A stretch of DNA of 29,123 nt, from contig NW_014577400.1 in the NCBI RefSeq assembly GCF_000485595.1, positions 1 to 29,123 on the forward strand, read 5' to 3'. Source of the DNA: Priapulus caudatus (taxonomy: Eukaryota > Priapulida > Priapulimorpha > Priapulimorphida > Priapulidae). A program made the translations under genes and the position numbers. Positions 14,128 through 22,545 of this stretch are shown here, in pieces (the stretch's first letter is position 1; the number at the start of each line of letters is the position of its first letter). The notes under the pieces are model-generated. The model was not told the origin of the DNA. It saw nothing but the letters and a program-made list of their open reading frames with translations, and did not search any database.

Positions 14128-14761
14128 TTAAACCTCGACCTTTTCGGGTCCCACCGGCTCAGGCATCATGCTGATCACCTTTATGATGAGGGCTTGAAGA
14201 TCCTGCAGACAAACATCAGACATTAGGTTTCAAGCGGCTAAACTAAAGCAAGCGGCAGGCGTCACCGCAGCGGTTGGTAGAGGAAACTTGATTCGGCGGA
14301 CCTAAAAGGTGGGCCATCCCCCCCTGTCTGTTCGGGGCCCGGGTTAGAATATACGGCACAGCACGGAAGGATACGTGGATTTTTTTTCAATTTGGCACAA
14401 CCTGGCAGGCAGAGGAAAGTTGCTTGCCTACATCGCATTATACTTTCTAGGTCGAAAGATGCATATCCCAATTTGAATTACCTCCAGAAGTTTGTAACCG
14501 TTTTTAACTCTCTGACCAGTTCAAACACATATTCCTAACAATACAAGACAAGAGAGCACCGTAATCAGTCACCACCAAACCGAGGGGGGGCTCGCGCTGC
14601 ACTCACTTTGCCGCGGACTCGGCCCGTCTCCAGAACCTCCTCGTGATTGGCAAGCTTTTGGTCCTCGTAGTCCATGACAACGCAGTTTGTTATCATGGAG
14701 ATGCCGAGAACGCGCATGCCGCTGTGTCGGGCGACGATCACCTCATGACATGTGCTCATGC
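14128..14761 (-). CDS. PNP: Purine nucleoside phosphorylase, last two coding exons
   Basis: PNP cleaves inosine and guanosine with phosphate in cytosolic purine salvage. Two minus-strand exons are visible. Exon 14761-14607 follows acceptor ctctcgcag and encodes GMSTCHEVIVARHSGMRVLG, then a segment reading SMITNCVVMDYE and KLANHEEVLETG. These correspond to the conserved PNP block with the substrate-contacting Met-Ser-Thr, the ITN segment containing the purine-site Asn, and the NHEEV motif. It ends at AAA|gtgagt. After a 404-bp intron with acceptor tctgcag, exon 14202-14128 encodes DLQALIIKVISMMPEP, then GPEKVEV and TAA (14130-14128). This matches the length and position of the short C-terminal helix of mammalian PNP. 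Reading frame and phase are intact. The upstream exons (phosphate site and most of the catalytic core) were not found to the right. The next intron therefore either holds the whole transposon cluster or the gene copy is truncated. Confidence 0.95.
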
Positions 14762-14917
14762 CTGCGAGAGTGAGGGAAAACGCACGCGTGAGTCGTATGG
14801 TGTACGGTTTGTCAATTTAGTCCAACCATATGTCGGTTTACAAACACGTACACACCATATTTTCCGCCAACCATACACATTGTAACGTCACCAACATATG
14901 GAAAGCCATCCCCTTCA
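14762..14917. other. Start of the upstream PNP intron
   Basis: Intronic side of the splice acceptor at 14763-14762 on the minus strand. No further PNP exon is visible next to it. Confidence 0.6.
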
Positions 14918-15655
14918 TAAATCATTTTCAAACATTTCAACTACACAATTTTAAATCAATTTAAAACATTTCAAATTAATTATTAAAAATAAAAATTACT
15001 TTATATTGTTTGAGAAATTTAAATTCAAAATTTAAAATCAATTCACAGAATAACAAATCAATTTATTAACTTGCAAATTAATTCACAACTTTCCAAAATA
15101 ATTGCCTGATATACAAATTCCTTCACATCATTGTAAAAATTCATTTTATAAACGTACAATTTATTTTTAAAACAACAAACCAATTTACTAACTTGCGATT
15201 TCATTGAGAACATGTTACATAAACTCACAAATGTTTAAATCTTGCTTCCTCACCCTAACAATTGAAATTATAAGTTTTAAATTAATTTACAGAATAACGA
15301 ATCAGTTCACTAAGTTTGAAATTAATTTATTACTTTTAACATTAATCACCAGAAATGCGAATCTAACTGTTGGTTTCAGAATTATTAGGTAACAAACAAC
15401 AAATGTATAGCTTAAATTACAAATTAATCATACAGCTTTCAAAACATATATAAATGTTTACAACTTCCAATCTATTCAAGACCTCTGAAATCACTAACGT
15501 TTACAATTTGCCGCCCACTCTGTTGTTTCCGGTCCGTGTGCAAAACTATTCAGGAAACTTCGAATCAATTCATAGGGCTTGCAATCTATTCACTACACTT
15601 TCCGAACCAGCCAACTACAAACCAAACTCCAAATCAATTCATTCTAGACGTGCCC
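14918..15655. repeat. Highly degenerate 20-21-bp tandem array (about 35 units)
   Basis: The AT-rich tract can be cut into successive units of 19-22 bp of the type AAATYAATTYAYNAACTTNC. Examples are aaatcaatttattaacttgc, aaattaattcacaactttcc, aaaccaatttactaacttgc, gaatcagttcactaagtttg and aatctattcactacactttc. Units are individually diverged, so the array is easily mistaken for simple AT-rich DNA. The right end, near 15540-15650, is less AT-rich but keeps the period. It abuts the Harbinger insertion and lies beside the PNP exon. Confidence 0.7.
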
Positions 15656-15736
15656 GGATGCTTCAGCTCGGATGGATACGCTATAGTATTGTAGGATCCG
15701 ATTTTTACCACCCTGCGGGAAAGATGTGTTTCTTTA

Positions 15737-15773
15737 TGCCCCAGTCACACATACACGACGCACGGCCCGCGCA
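15737..15773 (+). repeat. Harbinger left terminal inverted repeat
   Basis: The 37-bp end begins directly after TTA at 15734-15736. It matches the complement of 21185-21221 with three mismatches (positions 4, 19 and 34). Confidence 0.92.
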
Positions 15774-15865
15774 TTGAAAATTAATCAAAAAATGGAAAAT
15801 AGATCAGTGCGTCGTTGTGCGCCCAACTTTTGTCAGGATTTGGGAGAAGCTAGCGAGTTGACAAC

Positions 15866-15974
15866 GAATGCACAGCGTGTTGCTAGCGCGCTGCGCGTAT
15901 ACAGGGCGCATACAGAGCGTATACAGGGCGCACATGTTAAAAAATTCATCGAATGCACAGCGTGTTGCTAGCGC
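15866..15974 (+). repeat. Subterminal direct repeats of the Harbinger left end
   Basis: Two copies of a 24-bp motif starting GAATGCACAGCGTGTTGCTA lie at 15866-15889 and 15951-15974. They are separated by partly repeated gcgcgtatacagggcgca units. The same pair recurs in the internal left-end copy (19458-19481 with one change in the first 20 bases, and 19521-19544). Such subterminal repeats are candidate binding sites for the transposase or the Myb-like partner. Confidence 0.85.
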
Positions 15975-16083
15975 ACGGAACGAATGGTCCGCGCATGCAC
16001 CGAGCGTTCAACGCACAGCTAGCGCATAGCCAACGCACAGTCAGCGCACAGGTCAGCGAACGAACAGGTCACGTGACTGTGCC

Positions 16084-16090
16084 TATAAAA
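16084..16090 (+). promoter_or_regulatory. TATA box of the Myb/SANT-like gene
   Basis: TATAAAA stands 66 bases before the ATG at 16150 and is preceded by a CACGTG E-box at 16070-16075. The spacing fits a core promoter with a short 5' UTR. Confidence 0.75.
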
Positions 16091-16149
16091 AGCGGCGGCT
16101 CGTCCTGCTTGCCTTCATATCAAAGTAGTGACAAGTGCACAACTTCAAT

Positions 16150-17655
16150 ATGCCATCCAAGAGAAGGAACCCGACGTCCCCGAACCCCAAGAAGAAGAAG
16201 ACTCCTGCTCCTGTTGCTGGTTTCCGCGGTCGTGGTCGTGGTCGTGGAGGCAGAGGGAAAGAGCTGCCCAGCCTGGACCCTGCTGCTGTCGTCGATGATG
16301 CTGTCGTCGAAGATGCTGTCGATGATGCTACACGTTATCCATCCTCATCCCATCAGGGCTCCCCTACTCACTCACGCTCTGGGTCATTAGACAGTCATGC
16401 ATCGCTGGCATCGCAGGCATCGACTGTGGCCAACAGCAAGAAGAAGGACAAGAAGGGCCACAAGCTCTCCGATGAGGAGGAGGAGTTGATGGTCGCCTTC
16501 TTGGAGGCAAATGAAATGCTGTGGAACAAGAAGGCGACGCACTACAGAAGACCTGACATGAAGAACGCTGCATGGCAGAAGCAGGCAGAAACCATGTCAA
16601 AGGAAGTCTCTCACCTGCAAGGGTGGTTTAAGGGCATGAGAGACAACTTTGCGCGCCTGGACAAGCTGCCCAAGTCCGGGTCCGGGCAACGGATCTTTAC
16701 AGAGAGAGAGCTATGGACCCTGAAGGAGTTGCACTTCCTCAAAAGAATCACCTACCACAGACCAGAGCCAGTTAGCAGTGTAAGTACAGCTACATATTGT
16801 TAGACTATTGATACTTTTTATGTAAACATGAATCTTTACTATCAAAGGGTCCAATGTATCTAAAAAAATCTATTTGCAATCATTTTTGCATTAGCTTTTT
16901 TTGCATTCTTTTTACTTATTATTTTTATTATTTTGTACTTGCAGGTGAAGGATGCGATCCAAGCACACAGTGGTGATCTCTCGGCTGCTGAGGCTGAGTG
17001 CGCCAGGATTGGCGTAGAGGCGGACGCAGAGGAGGAAGAGCCTCAGCAAGCCTCAGCAGTCAGCGGAAGGGGCAAGGGAAAAGGTAAGCTGTTGGAGGAC
17101 GCTGTCATGGCCACCTTGCAAAAGCAGCTGCAGGAAACTGGCCAGCAGGTGCTCCAGTTGCAGCAGAAGATGCAGCCCCAGTCTCCGGCGGAGGTCTTCG
17201 GGACTTACGTCAAGGGGACACTGGTGAACTTGTCAGAACGGAAGTTCAAGAAGGCGCGCACGAACATCAGCCGGATTCTGGAAGCTGCCATGGAGGATAG
17301 CGATGAGGAAGAGCCTCCACAAGTCGCGCCGCCATCCTTCTGGCAAGGAGGACACCCCCGGTCCAGCTCTGCACCCAACTTCTCGTCCTCTCCCAAGTAC
17401 GTCGAGCGGTGGCAGCCAGCCCAGGACTGCGGCTACATGGAGAGATACCAATCCAGCATGGCCAACCAGATGCCGCCTCCTCTTCCGGGTCCACCAGTTC
17501 CCCCAGCAGCAACAGCAGTACCCCCAGCAGCAACAGCAGTTACCCCAGCAGCAGCAGCAGCAGAAGAGCGTGTGCACAGCCATCAGCGATGCTCACCAGG
17601 TGCTCAACACCAGCTTGGACACAGGTGCGGTGAGTGCCAGTGCTGGAGGCTGTGA
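16150..17655 (+). CDS. Harbinger-associated Myb/SANT-like DNA-binding protein
   Basis: In PIF/Harbinger transposons this partner binds element ends and helps bring the transposase to the nucleus and DNA. Start is the ATG at 16150, 66 bases after the TATA box. Exons 16150-16779 (donor gtaagt) and 16945-17655 (acceptor ttgcag) join in phase and give 446 residues. The N terminus is Lys/Arg-rich with an RGRGRGRGGRG run (nuclear-localisation-like), then Ser-rich linkers. A trihelix-like domain follows, from LSDEEEELMVAFLEAN through WNKKATHYRRPDMKNAAW to WFKGMRDNFARL. Exon 2 has an acidic segment, a Gln-rich predicted coiled coil and FGTYVKGTLVNLSERKFKKA, then EAAMEDSDEEE; a conserved C-terminal dimerisation-type helix is inferred. 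The last 60 codons read Pro/Ala-rich in this frame, but an adjacent frame is Gln-rich and stays open to 17776 just before the poly(A) signal. A late indel or read-through is therefore possible. Confidence 0.82.
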
Positions 17656-17784
17656 GCATGGCTTTGCAGATGTCTCTGCCTCACATCTCTGGCATCTCTG
17701 GCATATCTTCGCTGTTGGAGACATCTCGGGACTCGTGAGTAGCTCAAATGCTACAGAAGATAGTGTTGATTATTGAATGTTATG

Positions 17785-17790
17785 AATAAA
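17785..17790 (+). promoter_or_regulatory. Polyadenylation signal of the Myb/SANT-like gene
   Basis: AATAAA in tatgaataaagttttt, 130 bases after the annotated stop and 9 bases after the stop of the alternative Gln-rich frame. A T-rich stretch follows. Confidence 0.75.
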
Positions 17791-17845
17791 GTTTTTATTT
17801 TAACTTTAAAACAATGTGTTTTGTGTTTGCTCATTTTACATGTAA

Positions 17846-18439
17846 TATTTTAATAATAATATTTATTGATTTATATTGCGCACGTTGCATGCAGATATGT
17901 TTACGTGCGCATTACAAAGGCTGATTATAAAACAGCGGACTGCAACACTGTAAAATATCCTACTTAAATTTCGACAATCCTATAACAATTCCTGATTATA
18001 AATAGCGGACTGCAACATTGTAAAATATAGATCCTAAAAACGACAATATAATATAACATTTCCAATAAAATAGAAATCAAATCAAATTATTACCTAAAAA
18101 TATTATTTCTATGTGTTAAATGCAATGTTAAATAGATGAGTTTTGACTAGGCGTTTAAAAGGTTCCAGTGACTTTTCACATCGAATATGACTAGGTAGCT
18201 TATTCCATAATTTTGGGGTAGCTGATGAGAAAGCTCGATCGCCAAGTGTAGCCAACGTTTTTACAGATGGTGGCTCAATTAACATTTGGTTACCAGAGCG
18301 CAGACTGTACCGATTAGGTCTCTTTAATGTGACTAATTCCCTGATATAATCTAGTGACATACAATGTAATGCCTTAAGTAGTGAGTGATGAGTTATACAG
18401 TGGCTGCCAGTCTATTTTCCGTATACGAGTTTTAAGAAA
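17846..18439 (-). mobile_element. 5'-truncated LINE (non-LTR) fragment with 3' tail
   Basis: On the minus strand, 18439-18400 reads LKTRIRKIDWQPL, the hallmark Trp-x-Pro segment near the end of LINE reverse-transcriptase ORFs. After a small indel, 18360-18109 is open. It encodes YIRELVTLKRPNRYSLRSG, then a segment with GDRAFSSATPKLWNKLPSHI and a terminal KRLVKTHLFN. This is the characteristic C-terminal tail of CR1/L2/Jockey-type pol proteins. The 3' UTR runs to an AT-rich end (ataaatattattattaaaat) near 17849. The catalytic part is missing, so this is a dead 3' fragment of the kind left by incomplete target-primed reverse transcription. It lies inside the Harbinger element. Confidence 0.88.
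17921..18062. repeat. 71-bp tandem duplication in the LINE 3' UTR
   Basis: Two adjacent copies begin ctgattataaa at 17921 and 17992. Both contain agcggactgcaaca, tgtaaaatat and a cgacaat block. Iterated 3' UTR motifs are common in CR1/L2-like LINEs. Confidence 0.85.
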
Positions 18440-18519
18440 TACTACTCATTCACTCATCACCCTGACTCTCGGACCCTCACCCAACCAACTGTCCCCCGAC
18501 CCACCCACTCACCTACTCC

Positions 18520-18520
18520 N
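18520..18520. other. Undetermined base (N)
   Basis: The only ambiguous base in the window. It lies at the end of a C-rich stretch and before gacggggtat, so this may be an assembly join or a difficult read. Any ORF crossing it is unreliable. Confidence 0.98.
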
Positions 18521-18612
18521 GACGGGGTATAAATTATTGAAAGATTTTGGTTACGGAAAATTTATGGCCGCGGCTGGTGTCCGCGGCTGCCGCGGCAGTT
18601 CCGACGCCCTTG

Positions 18613-18876
18613 TTCACATATGCACCACTAATATCACAGTGAATCTCAATAAACATATTACATAACTCCTCAGCACACACAAAAGAATAAACACCCAGTT
18701 CACATATGCACCACTAATATCACAGTGGATCTCAATAAACATATTACATAACTCCTCAACGCACACACAAAAGAATAAACACCCAGTTCACATATGCACC
18801 ACTAATATCACAGTGTATAGATCTCAATAAACATATTACATAACTCCTCAGCACACACAAAAGAATAAACACCCAC
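18613..18876. repeat. Minisatellite: three copies of an 86-90-bp unit
   Basis: Copies start with ttcacatatgcaccac at 18613, 18699 and 18787. Each contains ctaatatcacagtg, ctcaataaacatattacata and aagaataaacaccc. They are near-identical, differing by a few bases and a short insertion (tatag) in copy 3, so the amplification is recent. The unit contains AATAAA on the plus strand twice. Confidence 0.95.
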
Positions 18877-19081
18877 TTCCCCCACTCTATCCCGGGTGTG
18901 CATCTGGGTGCGCGGATAATCTTCACCTCTGCAGATATGTGCTGTCCTCCAGCGGCAGCTGTTTCTAGCGGCTAACCCCATTCGGTGTTTCATTTTGCAA
19001 ATTTTGTTTCCCCAAACATCTGACGTTTCCCCAAACGTCTGGGTGTTTGAAAACACTGCTTGAATTTTCCGACGCCACTAA

Positions 19082-19310
19082 CAACGTTGAAATTTCTTCG
19101 GTGAGCAATTGTTGTGTGTGCGTGTGTGCGTGCGTCCGTGCGTGCGTCCGTGCGTGTGTGTTTGGGTGCGTGCACACGTGCGTGCGTGCGTGCACGTGTG
19201 AACGTTGAAATATATTCGGTGAGCATTGGTGTGCGTGCGTGCGTGCCAGCGTGCGTGCATACGTATTTGCGTGTGTGCGTGCGCGTGCGTGTGTGTATGA
19301 GCATTCAGTG
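19082..19310. repeat. Two-copy unit: aacgttgaaat leader plus GTGC microsatellite
   Basis: The leader aacgttgaaatttcttcggtg (19083) recurs as aacgttgaaatatattcggtg (19202). Each copy is followed by gagcattg-like text and about 90 bp of GTGC/GTCC repeats. This is a duplicated compound microsatellite; the long His/Thr/Arg-rich minus-strand ORFs here are artefacts of it. Confidence 0.88.
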
Positions 19311-19348
19311 AGTATAGAATTTCTTTCGCGATAACTATCATTGTCGTA

Positions 19349-19604
19349 TGTTCCAGTCACACATACGCGACGCACAGCCCGCGCATTGAAAAAATGGAAA
19401 ATAAGATCAGTGCGTCGTTTTGCGCCCAACTTTGGAAGAAGCTAGCCAGTTGACAACGAATGCAAAGCGTGTTGCTAGCGTGCTGCGCGTATACAGGGTG
19501 CACATGTTAAAAAATCTAACGAATGCACAGCGTGTTGCTAGCGCACGGAACGAATGGTCCGCGCATGCACTGCGCATTCAACGCACAGCCAGCGAACGGC
19601 AGCG
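19349..19604 (+). repeat. Second copy of the Harbinger left end, fused to the transposase 3' end
   Basis: TGTTCCAGTCACACATACGC and the next 250 bp follow 15737-16040 closely, including both 24-bp subterminal repeats, but lack one internal gcgcatacagagcgtatacag-like unit. At about 19604-19610 the similarity stops and the transposase coding sequence begins. The trinucleotide before it is GTA, not TTA. This is the left part of an internally deleted derivative (19349-21221, about 1.87 kb) that lacks the Myb/SANT gene. Confidence 0.88.
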
Positions 19605-20654
19605 GTCATGCATGCTGTGACAATGAGCTTGACGATCACAGGCTGCTGCTGCATCGTGCTCAGGAGAACTTGGAAACGGTTGGCCAGGATGCCGAAGGCA
19701 TTTTCTACGACCTTCCTGGCTCGGGAAAGCCGGTAGTTCAAGATGCGCTCCGGCCGCGTCATACTCCGGAGGCTGTACGGCTTCATCATGTTGGGTCGTA
19801 GGGCGAAGGCATCGTCGCCAACGAAAAAGTAGGGCACATCCTGGTTGTCGTTGGGAAGAGGATCGGGATCAGGGAAGCCTAGACTACCATCTTCAACGCA
19901 TTTATTTAGCTCAGAAGCATTGTAGATCTGAGCGTCTGATGCTGATCCCATACCGCCGATGTCTGCCCAGATGAACTTGTAATCAGCATCCACAAGCGCC
20001 ATGAGGACAACGGAGTAGAACCCTTTGTAGTTGTAGTATAGGGAACCACTGTTTGGAGGACACTTGCAGTTGACGTGCTTGCCATCAAGTGCACCACAGG
20101 TATGGGGGAAGTTCCACCTCTCCATGAAGTTGTCAGATATGGCACGCCATTCCTCAGGAGTGGTAGGATACTTCATCACCTCATCCTTGTACTCATCGAT
20201 GGTTGCCTGGCACACTTCTGGGATGAGCAGGAACATGGTGTTGTGAGGCACCCTCCACCCATAGGACATTGAATGATACTTGGTCCCAGAGGCAAGATGC
20301 CGCAGAGTGAGGGCAAGCTTCAGGCCAGGGTCGAGAGCCTCTCTGTAGGTTGTATTCTGCTTGGTGATCCTCGGACCCACTCTGGTTAGCAGCTCGTCGA
20401 ACATCTCGGGGGGCATCCGCATGAAGTTCTTGAAGGCTGCCTGGTATTCGTTACGAAGTTCAACAAGTAGCTGGTCATACAGGCCAAACTGCGTCGCCTA
20501 CCGATCCACGGTCGGACCCAGAACCTCGGTTCACCTCTTTTTTTCTCCTTCTCCTGATGACATGGACTTGGTGAAGTGCCAGTTCCATGAGGTTCTGCTG
20601 ATGTTGGAGAACCGCGATTTCGTATTGTAGTCGCAGCCTGTCAGGATCCTCCAT
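19538..20654 (-). pseudogene. PIF/Harbinger transposase (HARBI1-like, DDE_Tnp_4), frameshifted and C-terminally chimeric
   Basis: This enzyme cuts and joins the element ends by DDE chemistry. Translation can start at the ATG 20654-20652 (MEDPDRLRLQYEIAVLQHQ, a coiled-coil-like start), about 100 bases after a minus-strand TATA box. That frame stops near 20490. A second frame carries PRFWVRPWIGRRR and a third carries FGLYDQLLVELRNEY before the long open frame from 20422, so at least two small shifts lie within about 20500-20570. The main ORF has MPPEMFDELLTRVGPRI (helix-turn-helix region), ALDGKH (first catalytic Asp), IWADIGGMGSASDAQIY (second Asp), a YFFVGDDAFALRP block and RKVVENAFGILANRFQVL (catalytic Glu), so all three acidic residues are present. 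The normal C terminus is lost after KLIVTAC, where the ORF runs into the copied left end. It is a relic unless the frameshifts are sequencing errors. Confidence 0.9.
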
Positions 20655-20754
20655 CTTCTGCGGTGGTTCTTCTAAACACGATCAGCAGGAACCTCTGTCA
20701 TCACCCATGAGGGTCGGAGGAGAAGTGATGATGAGGAGGTGGGGGCAGGACCCG

Positions 20755-20762
20755 TTTATATA
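20755..20762 (-). promoter_or_regulatory. TATA box of the transposase gene
   Basis: Minus-strand TATATAAA about 100 bases upstream of the transposase ATG. It mirrors the TATA box of the Myb/SANT gene on the other arm. Confidence 0.7.
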
Positions 20763-21184
20763 CCCCATGGCTACACGCTGCGTACACACTAGGAACACGC
20801 TAGAAGAACGTTGGGCGCGCTACAGACTCGTTCAGCACGCCCATATTCGCTGCATGTTCGCTGGACATGTGTTAGAAGCACGCTAGGTGTGCGCTAGGTG
20901 TTCGCTACACCTCAGCCGACGAACATACAATGAATACCCAGCGTGTGCTCCGCGTGTGTCCGGTGTTGGTCCAGCGCGCTCTGCGCGTGTCTGGCGTCCT
21001 TCTGGCGTGTACATTCATGCGTCAAGCTCCGCGCACATTTTTGTGCATGCACAAAAATCCCGACGCACACAGCGAATGACAACGAACCCATAGCGTTGGT
21101 CCAGCGTGCTCGACGAACGAGTAACGAATGCTGACGCACACCCAGCGAAAGACAATGCACTGGCCAAAATTGCTAATTTTCCAG

Positions 21185-21221
21185 TGCACGGGCCGTGCGT
21201 CGCGTATGTGTGACTGGCGCA
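21185..21221 (-). repeat. Harbinger right terminal inverted repeat
   Basis: Reverse complement of the left 37-bp end with three mismatches, followed by the TTA target duplication at 21222-21224. Confidence 0.92.
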
Positions 21222-21224
21222 TTA

Positions 21225-21498
21225 AGCCGGGTGCACACGTGGCGATTTTAATAGACCCGGCAACAAATCAACGATCTGTCAGACAATGCAACGACAGTGC
21301 AGCGCACACGTGGCGATTGTCCAGCAACTCGGCAACAAATATCAAACATGTTTGATATTACCGCGACGAGTTTCTTGGCGTCAAAATCGCCATCGCCATG
21401 CAGCGCATACGTGGCGATCTCTCGGCGATTCTGTCGCCGGCAACAAAATTGCCAGTAGGCCTACTAGCGATAAAAATCGCCACGTGTGCGCCCGGCTT
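21225..21498. mobile_element. MITE with AGCCGGG-type ends and internal ACGTGGCGAT repeats
   Basis: The left end aagccgggtgcacacgtggc and the inverted right end aagccgggcgcacacgtggc form terminal repeats of about 27 bp. Inside, RYACGTGGCGAT followed by CGGCAACAAA is iterated three times. The centre holds the perfect 20-bp palindrome ATATCAAACATGTTTGATAT. No coding capacity. No clear target duplication is visible. The left end touches the Harbinger TTA duplication, so Harbinger probably inserted at this MITE's edge. Superfamily unknown. Confidence 0.8.
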
Positions 21499-22102
21499 CC
21501 GCACAGTCAGCATCAGTTTTTTTGTTAATTAACAACTGCCTGAACTCTCCTGTCACATGCATCGCAGCAAAAGCTACACACCGCACCGATAACTCAGTCT
21601 CAGGCACGTGGCAAAGCCTCAAATGGAATTTTTTACATATGCCACGATCCAATACACATGATCATTGAAAATTGTGACGTGAACTGTAGATGCTGCCATC
21701 ACACTAATAACAATTTGTGTGTTAGACAAATATAGCATTTCTTTGATAACTATCATAGCCTTTGGACAGGTGACAATGCATGAATCTGAGTCGAAGTGCA
21801 CTACTCTGTTTTTATTAACTGTCTGTTTTACATTTTATAATTTCAATACAAGTTATTATGCTTCTTTATTTAGTTCTTGGATATTGTGATAATGTTTTGA
21901 TGATGCCTGGGTAAATGCTAGAGGCCCGTGATTCACAGGCCGCAAATGGCTAGTAATAATTCATGTGTTTTTTAAAGAAATATACAATTGGGGCACTGGC
22001 TGACATGCAGCACCACTTTGAAAATAAAACCACATAAAATTTACTAATAAAAATAAAAATAAGTAATGTACAAATAAGCCATTCTACCATGACTCCATGA
22101 TA
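21499..22102. other. AT-rich spacer, no supported gene
   Basis: No recognisable gene. A segment at 21731-21755 (tatagcatttctttgataac) resembles 19313-19340 beside the internal Harbinger end, indicating another diverged repeat. Confidence 0.5.
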
Positions 22103-22545
22103 TCTATACTACTACAAAAACGAACTATGTCTATCTGGCTGTCTGTTTCCTATGCATTCTGCCGTTTATTCGTTTAGGATGCCACAAATTGCCACACGGT
22201 TAGGTTATCACCCTAAGGGTGGCCTAAGCACATTTAAAAGGATACACTAAAAACTGCGATTTAAAAACAAGTAAAATATTAAAAGTTAAAGAATGAATGC
22301 CTCGAAATGGTATTGTTGTCGTAGCACGCAATGCATGTTGGGATGACTCACAGCGTATATATTTATGCCGATTGACTCGCTCTATTTATGTATTTATATG
22401 TGTGATAGCATGCACTAATCACGTGTTTGTTTCTCTGTTAGTGTTAGTAATCTATCCGTAAAATTAAGTAAATATCTATGGCTGCATTTGCTCTAAAAGT
22501 TTATCCTAAGCGTTTTTCCCCGAACAACACCGGGTACCCAGCTAG
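22103..22545 (+). mobile_element. Non-autonomous Helitron (443 bp)
   Basis: The 5' end is TCTATACTACTACAAAAACG, starting with the obligatory TC and preceded by A. The 3' end carries a short GC-rich hairpin (CCGGGTACCC) immediately before CTAG, followed by T in the host. This is the canonical rolling-circle transposon arrangement: insertion between A and T, no inverted repeats, no target duplication. The interior has no Rep/helicase ORF, so it depends on an autonomous partner. The termini closely resemble those of many invertebrate Helitrons. Confidence 0.85.

Larger units (their letters stand above)
15737..21221. mobile_element. PIF/Harbinger DNA transposon, composite or rearranged
   Basis: The left end TGCCCCAGTCACACATAC and the inverted right end TGCGCCAGTCACACATAC match at 34 of the first 37 positions. 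Both are flanked by TTA (15734-15736 and 21222-21224), the target trinucleotide typical of this superfamily. Inside are the two genes expected of Harbinger: a Myb/SANT-like protein (+) and a DDE transposase (-), facing each other. The element is not intact. Between the genes are a LINE fragment, an 87-bp minisatellite, an undetermined base at 18520, GTGC repeats and a second copy of the left end at 19349. Either the outer ends delimit one insertion that later acquired internal sequence, or two related copies lie head to tail. Confidence 0.88.

Noticed and set aside
18613-18876. CRISPR-like array
   Set aside because: The whole 87-bp unit is repeated with no unique spacers, in a eukaryotic transposon context.
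18965-19429. Long His/Thr/Ala/Arg-rich ORFs on the minus strand and Cys/Val-rich ones on the plus strand
   Set aside because: They are translations of GTGC/GCAC microsatellite in several frames at once, with no start context or domain.
19349-21221. Independent Harbinger insertion with its own duplication
   Set aside because: The left trinucleotide is GTA and the right is TTA, so a clean separate insertion is not supported, although one mutation could explain it.
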